From: Prunus persica
Lineage: Eukaryota; Streptophyta; Magnoliopsida; Rosales; Rosaceae
DNA length: 64,000 bases
Direction of reading: 5' to 3'
NCBI RefSeq assembly: GCF_000346465.2
Contig: NC_034009.1
Location: forward strand, 26,350,227-26,414,226
A model generated the notes under the pieces. The model searched no databases. It had not been told where the DNA came from and saw only the letters and a program-made list of their open reading frames with translations. This document shows positions 11,603 through 21,295 of the stretch, in pieces (position 1 is the stretch's first letter; each line of letters opens with the position of its first letter). Position numbers and translations under genes: made by a program.

Positions 11603-12345
11603 TGTTACGATATCAAATCCCAATCATAGGAGTAGATTGCTGCAGAGCTTTGACTGATTATTATGTTTCCTTCTCTAGTCCAGCAATACCTGTAGTTTAG
11701 GCTGTACTTATTACTTCTTTCCATTAGGCTGTACTTATTACTTCTTTCCATATATGTTTCTGTTTAATTTGCTATATATCTTTATAATTGTTATAACTGA
11801 ATACACAAACAAAATATATCAGATTATCACTTTTCACATGGTATTAGAGCAATAGGCTCTGGGACCTTCACCACGATTTGATTTCTTCTTAGCCTTATGG
11901 TCGTTTTTTATTATTTTGTTTGAGAGCTCTCTGTATCTTAAAATTGTACTCTTTATCATGGATCAGTTTTGTTCCACCTTTGCCAATCACGTGGAAACAA
12001 ACATTACAGGTCTGGCAAGTTCTTATTTTTCTGATTTTCAAAATTTTGTTTCTTCCAATAATTTTTCACAGGTTTGGATTCTTGATAGTTGTGCAACGGA
12101 TCACATCACATCCCAACCTTCAATTTTTTCTCAATCATCGTCTTCATCGACTCCTTCAACTGTTAAATTACCTACTGGTGCTAACGCTTCAATACATTCC
12201 GTTGGGTCCATATCTTTTGATTCCAATATTTCTTTACACAACGTTCTTTGTGTCCCTTCTTGTGGGATTAATTTAATGTATTAGCAAGCTTACCAAATCT
12301 CTGAATTCTTGTGTCCTTTTTTTTCCTAATTTTTATCTTTTGCAG
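11603..12345 (+). mobile_element. Copia retrotransposon fragment (5' LTR, PBS, gag-protease piece)
   Basis: A 236-bp LTR-like segment (11603-11838) starts TGTTAC and ends TTTTCACA. It is directly followed by TGGTATTAGAGC, one base from the initiator-Met tRNA primer-binding site typical of Copia. A reading frame at 11916-12284 contains WILDSCATDHIT, the Copia protease motif in degenerate form. No integrase, reverse transcriptase or 3' LTR is visible. The LTR contains a 27-bp tandem duplication at about 11697-11750. The element interrupts NRX1 exon 1 copy B, and its right limit is approximate. Confidence 0.75.
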
Positions 12346-12354
12346 GATTTGGCA

Positions 12355-13665
12355 ATGAAGAAGAGATCCAGGTATTTTCCTCCTGGGGAACGTGTAAAAG
12401 GTTTTAAAAAATTATATACAAAATAAACCTATAAAATTGAAACCATAACATTATAATTCATAATTAATAAAAACAACCACATTACAAACTACAATTGTCC
12501 ACAATATCTTACAAACCCTTGCTCCTTTATGGATCTGACATTGCTAAGATATGATTACCAATGCCTATGCTAGATCTATACCCCTCTACATCTTAATAAT
12601 CAATCTGCTTTTACACTATTTCTATGAACTTTCCTAATCACTCTTTTAAATAAACCACGATTCAAATTAATACACTGTACAGATATCCGGACAGATTACA
12701 CAAACAAATGCTGAATAAAGTGCACCCACACCTTATGCCTAACCAAATACAAAATCTTGCAAACAGAGCAATTGAAGATAGTAACTTGGTTTTTCTTATG
12801 CTACTCAAACTCAACCTCCATTTATTTTTTATTTGTGAATACGTCTATCTGTCAATGTGATGACCTATGTTGCATGGATACGGATACGAATACAGATATA
12901 GATACAGTGATATGACATACCAAATTCAAAAACCCAAAATTGACTAATTCCACTACAATCACAAATTGTCCCCAAACCCATATTTTCCCGAAAGAAATGA
13001 ACATAAGATACTCTAAAACAATCATATATTGAGAGGTGAAAATATACATGATCACCATTGTTGAGGACAAGAAAGTCCCTCTCGGTCCCGGAAGAAGAAA
13101 GCAGCAAGCAAAAGTCATGGGGTTCGTTGTTGACAAGCTCAGCGACGTTTTGTTCATCAACGGACATATTGGCTTTTCCTCAACAAGATTGTATTGGATT
13201 GGACTGGTTACAATTTAGAAGTTGCAGAGCTTGTGATTTGTGAAAATGAGGAGGTTTGGATTGGGTGGAGAACTCAGGGGTTCTCTTTAGAGTAATGTTA
13301 CACTTACCACATTTTTATCCCACATTTCTATACCACATAATGTGGCATGTCCATATCATACGCCACATCAATTAAATCAATAAAGTGTATTTAAATAAAG
13401 AAAGTTTAATTAACAATTTTTTTAAAAAAATGTTAATAAATCATAAAAGAAAAGAAATTATTAAATAATTTTAATTGATGTGACTGTCCACCTCATCTGC
13501 CACATAAGGTGGTATGGGAATGTGATAAGAGTAGTATTATTCTTCTCTTTATAATGATAGAGACAAAAACAAAATTCATATTCCTTTCCTTCCTGGCCTC
13601 TCTCTCTCTTTATTATTATTTTCTTGGAGAGTAAGAAAAAGAAAAGGAATCAGAGCATCTCTTCA
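12355..13665 (-). pseudogene. NRX1 5'-end duplicate, copy C, interrupted by a MITE
   Basis: This is the most complete copy of the NRX1 5' region. Intron 1 sequence (12355-13040), exon 1 (ATG at 13167) and promoter-side DNA up to about 13665 all match 9380-10345. Exon 1 still reads MSVDEQNVAELVNNEPHDF and has two extra codons after SSS. The splice donor GTATATTTTC is retained, but GATCAT replaces GATCAG before it. No exons 2-4 follow on this strand. A 254-bp MITE separates the old TATA region from the exon. At most it could make a 5' exon transcript. Confidence 0.82.
13289..13542. mobile_element. MITE with 8-bp target duplication
   Basis: The element is flanked by TTCTCTTT at 13281-13288 and 13543-13550. 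Copy A of the NRX1 segment has the matching empty site near 10240. The ends are imperfect inverted repeats, with paired internal blocks ACCACATAATGTGG and CCACATAAGGTGG. There is no coding capacity. The 8-bp duplication suggests a hAT-type origin. Confidence 0.75.
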
Positions 13666-13827
13666 CCTCTGGCCTCTCTCCCCATAATCTGAAAAACAAA
13701 CATTGATTCCTTACAAAGTGTGAACATTGGAATAGTAATGTTTGTGTTCACATTGACCATAAAACACATAAGGTCCATTATTGACATTGACGTGAGGGGC
13801 CCGTCGTCAAACCCATAAGGCCCATGT

Positions 13828-15013
13828 TCAGTTAAAACGAAGCCCGTAAGTTCTAAGCCCATCAGGCCCAAAAATTCCAAAATGCTTCTCGTACTCCTCA
13901 CCTCCTTTCTCATTCTCGTCAAACAGGTCAAACAAGAAAACCTCCACGCCCACCCCGGGCCTCCTCGGCGTCCCAACCCCTTCCACCGCCCGCCTCACCA
14001 CCTCAGCATTATACGCCAGTGCATTTTCAACGCTCGCCGCCTCCCCTCCACTTGTCGGCCAACCTGTCTCCGAAACCACCACAGCCACGCCGGCAACTCC
14101 CTCCCTCTCCATCGCACTCACAAACGCATCCACACTCGCGTCGAAGAGATTACTATACGCCAACCCACCGTCCAGAACCACCTCACCGCCGCCGGAAGCT
14201 CGAAAGAGAGCGTAATCGAGGGAGACAAAGGGATGGCTGCTTAAGTAGCTGAAGTAGGGGTAGGAGTTGACCATGAAGGGAGAGTTTGTGTCGCGGAGGA
14301 AGTGGAGGAGGGGAAGGAGAGAGGGTTGGAGGGAGGGGTCGAAGGAGGCGGAGGAGGGAGGGTAGGAGGCGGAGAGTACGGAGGCGGCTTGCGGGGAAGA
14401 GAGCTTGATGGTTTGGGAGAGGCCTAGGGTTTGGAGGGCTTGGTGGAGGTTGAGAATGGCGGGAAGGACGTGGGGGATGTAGTAAGGGTCTTTGAGGAAG
14501 ACCTCGTTGCCGACGGCGAGGTATTGTATTTGGTTGGGGGGGATGTGGGCTAGGATGTTGGACTGGAGCCAGGCGAGGGCAGCAGGGACGGTGGCGGAGG
14601 CGAGGGTGGGGAGGAGCTCGTTGGGGACGCCAATACTGAGGCGGATTGTTGGGGTGGATGAGAAGGATTGGAGGGTGGCGGGGTCGGTGTTGAAGAGACG
14701 GACGGATGAGATGTTGTTGGTTTGAAGGATTTGGACGACGGCGGCCGGTGGTGGGAGGTTGTTGGCTACTCGGCCGTAGCAGATTCCGATTGGTGCCGCT
14801 ACTGCGGCTGTTGAACCTACAAAAGTAAGAATTTAAAACCCTAGGTTAAACTTGAAGTATAATTAGTTATGGAAACTTTAGTTAGTTAGTGCATGTGTCA
14901 TGGCATGCCATGCATTGGAATTTACCTATTGAGGGTGAGAGAAGATAGAGAAGGAAGAGCGAGAATTTGGGGTGGAGGAGCTGATGATGATGATGATCAA
15001 ATTCCCTTGGCAT
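13828..15013 (-). CDS. Glucan endo-1,3-beta-glucosidase (GH17)
   Basis: Exon 1 is 15013-14926 and exon 2 is 14816-13828. The joined frame is 358 aa, ordinary for a GH17 enzyme without extra domains. The family hydrolyses beta-1,3-glucan (callose or fungal wall glucan) in the wall or apoplast. The mature-type N-terminus IGICYGRVANNLPPP follows a hydrophobic leader (FSLFLLYLLSP). The acid/base region is YLAVGNEVF, and the nucleophile motif VSETGWPTSGG is present. The C-terminus LRTYGLRFN ends right after the catalytic domain, with no X8 domain or GPI signal. The leader is preceded by a His-rich stretch, so the exact start is less sure. Exon 2 is unusually GC-rich for this window. Its flanks are duplicated at 1.8-2.0 kb without the gene. 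Confidence 0.92.
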
Positions 15014-16482
15014 TTTAATTCGTTTGGGATCCCAATTAAGCTTGATGTCGAGCATTTATTTGATGGAGTTGAGTTTAAATTTGGGATGACTTTATGCGTG
15101 AAAGGTTAGCTAGTAGCTACAGGTAGTAGTAGATATATGTGTTGTTTTGGTTTTGGTTTTGCAGTAGTTTGTGCATGCTTTGGTTTGAGGGCCATTTCCT
15201 TTTCTTTTTGCCACAGGTTTGGTCATTATAATTTCTCTTCTTCTTCTTCTTCTTCAATTGAATAATTGAATGGTGTTATGCATTGTGGTCCCACTTCAGC
15301 CTTGGTGTCAGTTTGGGTAAACACACCTTTTGACCAGCCAACAACGCCCATAGGATTGGGATTGACCATAGCCCCACGTATTAGTTCAATTCATACATTT
15401 GAGCCTACTCTTTGACATTCAAAACATAATTTAGGAAGTGTGAGAAGTAAGTAACGACATTCCTTTCTCACCTACACTCTTACCCATATGGACATTCAAA
15501 TTGCACGTCTCCTCCTTGTAACCCGTACGAGTTAACCCAACAAGACTTTTGCATATGAAAATTTTTAGACTTATCACATTGTGTACTATATCTTTAATAG
15601 AGGTGGATTGTATTGGTGGTCTCCACCTTTATTAGAAATGTGGTACATAACATGGTATAAAAATGCGATAAACCCTAACATTACCCTTTGCATATTGCTT
15701 TGCTCTGATGATCAAAAAGGCCTAAAATCAAGCTCAGCCCACCTAGCTAGCTAGCATAATCCTCGCCTAAAAAAGAAAAAGGAATAAAGATGTCCCCGGC
15801 CATTAAGCTCATAAGGGTGCTTTGGAGAACCCCACAACTTGTTTGTAGAATTTTTGGATGCACATATTAAATCAATTGAAATCCAATGACAGTTAGATCA
15901 ACACTAGCTAGGTGCTCAATTATAGTGTTTGTTTGTACTGATTTCCATGATGGCCATCCATTCACCCAATCATATGTACAAATTATATGAGAGCCTGCCT
16001 GCCTATCAAACAAATGCTACTTTTTTCCAAAGGGCTTTTGAGAAGAAGCAATGTGCTGTCCAAAGCCTCCAAAATCTTGCTTTCTCTCCATACAAAGCAA
16101 TCTCTTGCAGCTCCTAAATTCCTTCTTCAGCAGTAAAGACTAAAGAGAGATCAGCAAGGAATCTCTTTAGTTTTTCTCTTTATTAAAGAAAGTTTGCTCC
16201 TTTCTTGATTTCAAAACCCAAACATTTGAATCCCCAATCTTAATATTAATGTTAATATTATACACAACATAACCTCATCTCACAGGCAATCCATATTCAT
16301 ATTAATTAATGTTCTTGCTTGGCTCCTGAGTAAACCCAAGTCTCCCTTTGTCTGCACTCAAAGAACAACAGCTACAGAGACAGCCTTCATAATAATACTA
16401 ATTAGCCCCCAAATCCCATCCCATATTCTCTGTTTTATCCCAATCCCAATCCCCAAGTGGCAAATCAAAAACCATCATCACC
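15014..16482. other. Intergenic; promoters of glucanase and 16.5-kb gene
   Basis: No gene seen. There is a TTC microsatellite at about 15237-15255. About 15569-15686 is a small foldback whose termini (CTTATCACATT and AACATTACC) resemble the MITE at 13289, so it may be a degraded relative. The stretch around 15730-15815 matches 1965-2027. Confidence 0.5.
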
Positions 16483-16980
16483 ATGTCCTCCTTGCAGCCT
16501 CAGCAACAACAGCCTGCTCTTGTTTACCCAAACAACATGAGAGGACAGCCGTCGTCTTCCCACCATTCAAATGGCTCATTTGGGACGGTTTTCATTGTGC
16601 TGGCCGTTATAGTTGTCATATCAGCCATTGCTTGCTTTCTTGGACGGCTCTGCAACCGCCGCCTCCACAACTCAAAACCCAACAAGCAACCGGCGCACAA
16701 CTTTCGTCCCAGCAAAAAAGAAGCTGCAGTGAATCATAACCACATGGAGTTTGGGAATAATAATAATCCCAGCTTTCGTGCCCCAAAAGACGCAGACATC
16801 GAATTCGGGTTTGACAAGAAAATCCCAAATGGCAATGGCAGCGGATCAGAGAGCAGAGGATACATGAACAATCACAGCAAACCACATCATGGAAATAGTG
16901 ATCATCACATTCACATGAAAGGTGAAATGAAGCAGCCTGGTGATCATATTGTGATTGGAGAGCCCCGAGCCACTGGATGA
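16483..16980 (+). CDS. Small single-pass membrane protein, unknown function
   Basis: An intronless 165-aa frame with a good start context (CACCATGTCC). The N-terminal 30 residues are rich in Gln, Ser and His. One strong transmembrane segment follows at about residues 34-54 (FIVLAVIVVISAIACFL), then a basic stretch GRLCNRRLHNSKPNK. The rest is hydrophilic and rich in Asn, His and Gly, with a short EFGFDKK motif. The positive residues after the segment suggest the C-terminal tail faces the cytosol. I do not recognise a named family. Similar short proteins of this layout occur widely in plants without assigned function. It stands alone between the glucanase and the bHLH gene. Confidence 0.8.
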   Translation: MSSLQPQQQQPALVYPNNMRGQPSSSHHSNGSFGTVFIVLAVIVVISAIACFLGRLCNRRLHNSKPNKQPAHNFRPSKKEAAVNHNHMEFGNNNNPSFRAPKDADIEFGFDKKIPNGNGSGSESRGYMNNHSKPHHGNSDHHIHMKGEMKQPGDHIVIGEPRATG

Positions 16981-17954
16981 ATTGCATGATGATGTCACAC
17001 GTAAAGATGGGATCATCAGTAACTTGTAGTTGCTGGATTGGCATATCTGTCAAAATTAAATTAGTCCTCTCGTTTTCTCTGTTCTTCTCTGTTTTCTTTT
17101 TCCTTTTTTATTTATTTATAATTTCCAACTCTGCAACTTCTTAAAGTATTGATACGTAATGATTTTATAAGGTATTGTGATAAAAATGTACATAATCATT
17201 GCATGTGATTTTCCATTGAGATGTTCTTGAGGCAAAGACTAAACCCTCATCAGTAACAAAACAAAGGCTCTGATAAAAGCAATTAATCTCATAGAAGGAA
17301 GAATGTCAAGATGAATGCAGAAAACCCAAGGCTTGACCCACAAGGGTATCTAAGCATTTCAACTGGGCTTTGTGGGCTGTCATAAAGTAGCTGGGCTGAG
17401 GCCCATCAAGACCCCAATTCTGTGACTTGCTTTTCCGTAGACAACTGCCTCTAGCAGATGTACTGGTTGTTGAGGAATTATCAGAGAACTGTAACCGTCC
17501 TGCTAAGGCAGACAACATATACGGATATATACCATACTGTGCAAATATTCTTTGCCCCACAATTTTATTTTTATCCACCGCCACCCTCAACTATACAAGC
17601 CTTACAAGGTGATTTTGACACAAATGTGGATTTCAATACCAGATTTCTTTGCACAATTAAGTAGATGACTGGTTTGCTATTGCATTGAAATTGAAAACCA
17701 TTTTCTGTCTTACAATTCCAGCTCTATAATTAAGCTAAAGACTGCTTCAGCACTAAACAGATTATGTGTATATGAACAAAATTGTATGTGTATATGAACA
17801 AAATTATAAATGCAACGTGCCATGAACCCACATTCTTTTTCCCCAAGAAATGAAATATTTTCAGTTATGGGTAGCTTTCAATTCCATTGGAGCTTTTGAA
17901 CCATTCGATGGTCGTTTTGTAAAATGATTTTGGTAGTCAGTCAAAACTGTCTCT

Positions 17955-17996
<42 letters not shown>

Positions 17997-18127
17997 CTGC
18001 TGGTATCAGATTCCCCCTGTCACAGATTTGCCTCTGAGTAAAACGATACACTCCCAATTCAAAAGCAGAGGAGTTGGTTAGCATTGTCGTGTACCATGTG
18101 CCTCTAAATTATTTGGGTTGAACCTGT
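16981..18127. other. Intergenic between small membrane protein and bHLH gene
   Basis: No gene seen. There is a (CT)n microsatellite at 17956-17993 and a short tandem copy of TGTGTATATGAACAAAATT at about 17765-17805. Confidence 0.55.
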
Positions 18128-18136
18128 TATATAAAA
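18128..18136 (+). promoter_or_regulatory. Probable TATA box of the bHLH gene
   Basis: TATATAAAA lies 124 bases upstream of the ATG at 18260, at the right spacing for a leader of about 90-100 bases. Confidence 0.55.
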
Positions 18137-18259
18137 GCAACATGGTAAGTCGGTCAGTGCCACACTAATATATATACACGCCACTCACTACACAAGGCAA
18201 AGCTTACACATTTAGTCTTGGACTCACTCACTGCAAGTATTGCAAAAGGAGACAAATCA

Positions 18260-20814
18260 ATGAGAAATTTGGAGGGAGTTGCTGAGTCGCTTAGACCCCT
18301 TGTTGAGTCCAAGCAATGGGACTATTGTGTTGTGTGGAAACTTGGCGATGATCCCTCTAGGTAATATCATCAACTATTTCCAATAAAACCCACATTAAAA
18401 AAAGGTAACCCGCATCAAAAGTTTCCATCTTTTTTTGAATCTGTTGAACTTTTTGTGTGTTTGCTGAAATTTGTAGGTTTATTGAAATGATGGGTTGCTG
18501 TTGTGGTGGTGGGTATGAGTATGACTGTGTTAATGTCAAAGAGGAAGAAGGAGAGCCCCACTCTGCTAAACTTTGCAGGGATGGCTTCCTTAAGCACCCA
18601 ATTAGGACAAAGGCTTGTGAGGCTCTTGCCCAGCTTCCTTCTTCTATGCCTCTCTACTCTGGGTAAAGTCTCTGATTTTTGGCTCTCATTTTATGTGTTT
18701 GAGTTTTGGCGTGAACAGACCAAGAGATTTTTTGTTTCTGATATGTGAGATTGAACTCAGGATTCATACGGAGGTGATCATATCAGCACAACCCAGGTGG
18801 CTTTGTGGTCATGTCAATGCCTCGAGTTCAAATCCTTCACAATCACACGTGGGTAACCCAAAATGCCTCTCACTTCGTTCTGTTCTGATGACTTTTTCTC
18901 AGCAACCAAACAGTTTTGAGTTTCTTAATATGGGCTTTTGAGGTTGGTCACATCACAATCAACAATTCATCATTGTAAATATTGAAAAAGACCACCTTTT
19001 AAGACGAGACCGTGGAAATAGTTGTATTGTTTTCACTGCTTTAGCTTTTATTGAAAATTTTAGAATCACCCACTCTGTGCTCTCTATCCCAAAGCCAGTT
19101 CCTAGAAACAGAGAAGACCCACAGCTCCAAGGCTCCTCAAAGTGCCTCTATGAATTATTTATTATATGCAGTAGATGGATCTTAAATAGCATAGACATTC
19201 TGCTTAACATGGACTAATGTTGTTTTGACAGGACTTCGTTGGTACCCGAGTGTTGATCCCTGTGCTAAGTGACCTCATTGAGCTCTTTTCCACAAAGAAT
19301 GTAAGGTTTTTATTTCTCTTTTCTAATCATCAGAAGACAGCGCTTTATATTTTGTCGTCCAACTTTGAATAACATGAAGTTCACTTTTCAGATTCCTGAA
19401 AATCAAAAGATGTTAGAGTTGTTTATGGCTCCATGCAATAACTCTTTAAAACAAGAACCCATGGCTACACATGACTATGTCAATGTGAACCTCAATGCCA
19501 GTGCAAGCCTTAATGAATTCCATGTTGATCCATTGCCAGAAGAGTGCCCAGAAAAGTTGTTACCTTCTTTGAATTTGGCAAACTTCATTCCCAGGCCACA
19601 AGTTTTCCCCTCATCAGCTTCCCAAACTACCTCCTGTCCTATCCTTGAGGGATCATCCAGCGGTTCAAATCCTTCGAGTGAACATCCATTGTTATCTTCG
19701 CGCTCTAGAAAGTCCAAGCGTGGTGATAACTTGTTGCAGCAACAGGCAGGCTTGGCTTCTGGCAGTGGCAGTGTAGTAGAGAAACATAAGGCAAAGGTGA
19801 CCAGGAAGACAGGAAGCGGGCAGTACCAATCCAAGAATCTTTTCGCAGAGAGGAATAGGAGGAGCAGGATTAAAGATGGGCACTTTGCTCTACGAGCTCT
19901 AGTCCCGAAGATAAGCAAGGTTAAGATCATCTTATGTGTGAAAGAATCCAGGGACAACCTCTTTTTTCTTTGCTGTTACTAACATTTGGTCTTATTATTC
20001 GTTTATTGACTTCTTGTAGATGGATATACCTGCTATTATAGGAGATGCTGTTGAATATATTGAAGAGTTAAAGAAGAAGGTGAAAGAACTTGAAGATGAG
20101 CTCAGGGAAATCGAAGAGGAGGAGGACTTGACAAAGAACAAAGCAGATGTGAAAATTCTGGCCTCAGACATGAGAAAAGAAGGCAGCATTTGCTTGATTT
20201 CTACAGAGCACAAACAGGGTTCCTCAAGTTTTGTTCAAAAGAGTCCAACAGTGGTACGAGTACTTATGAATTTAGCATCACACTTAAGCAGTTACTCTTG
20301 TTCCAAATTATACATTCAGTATATGTCTGCTGATTTAGTGAAAGAGTCCACGATCCCTACTATGCATAATGTATCAAATGTTCTGTTCATTTATGTGCCA
20401 CCTTGTCTCTTAGGTGCAAGTGGAAGTGAACCAGATTGGCAAAAGAGATTGTTTGATTAAGTTGTTCTATGAGCAGAGCCGAGGCGGGTTTGCAAGTTTG
20501 ATGGAGAATATGGATTCTTTAGGGCTTCAAGTAGTTGATGCCAATGTTACCACATTTGACGGAAATGTCCTAAACATCCTTAAGGTTCAGGTGAGATTCT
20601 GAGAAAGAAACTTCTGCTTATATTTGAAACTATCATAAGAAATCATGTCAATAGCAAGTAAGAGCAATTTCTTTGATCACTTCTCTAACATTTACTTGCA
20701 ATGTGTTTGTCCGTACCATAGGCAAACAGAGACATTCAGGCAAAGAAATTGAGAGACAAGTTGATCCAGCTAACACGGGAGACAAATCAGACAGTTCACA
20801 AAGGCATAAATTGA
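18260..20814 (+). CDS. bHLH90: bHLH transcription factor, bHLH90-like
   Basis: Eight exons: 18260-18360, 18477-18662, 18761-18848, 19232-19300, 19392-19919, 20020-20253, 20414-20590 and 20722-20814, giving 491 aa in frame. The N-terminal bHLH-MYC_N domain starts with SKQWDYCVVWKLGDDPSRF and MGCCCGG. The basic helix-loop-helix spans exons 5-6 (NLFAERNRRSRIKDGHFALR, LVPKISK, then IIGDAVEYIEELKKKVKELE), with an ACT-like C-terminal region. The Glu and Arg residues used for E-box contact are kept, but Ala takes the place of the usual His or Ser before the Glu. Expected role: nuclear DNA-binding regulator. The 3' end of exon 3 looks SINE-derived, so that junction is the least certain. The family assignment rests on the N-terminus and the helix-loop-helix. 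Confidence 0.88.
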
Positions 20815-21239
20815 CAGATTTTCATTGATTTTGAAGTGAAGATTTCATTTTCAACTAAGGACACCTAGATAATTCCTTTAGACATGTTCGTTGCATGAAT
20901 ATCTGCTTTAGACATGTTCTTTTTCTTTTTTATGATCATAAGTATGGAAGTTCTGGAGGCTAATATATATGAGCAAACTGAAATCTTATTGCTCTACTAT
21001 CAATACAGATTGTTTTATATTAATGACTAAAAAGTAGCTTGAGTAAACTTTACAAGCTTCCCCGCTGCTAATGCTTTGAGGGAACTAGAGAATATAGTGC
21101 CTTTCATCAAGGAAAAATGAAAAAGAAAAAAGAAGCAGCAGCTTAGCCTTAATTTACACACTAATATGTCAGATTAAGTCAAACAAGGGTGTTTTTTTTC
21201 TTCTGTTCTTTTCTTTTTTTATCTTAAAAAAACTGAGTG

Positions 21240-21262
21240 CACTCTCTCTCTCTCTCTCTCTC
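21240..21262. repeat. (CT)n microsatellite
   Basis: A CT dinucleotide run just downstream of the PERK stop codon. Confidence 0.9.
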
Positions 21263-21295
21263 GTGTGCACCATGGATTAGATTAACATTCAGAAA

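Noticed and set aside
16616..17053. 145-codon minus-strand frame
   Set aside because: It overlaps the small membrane protein in antisense and is rich in Cys and His from reading its codons backwards.
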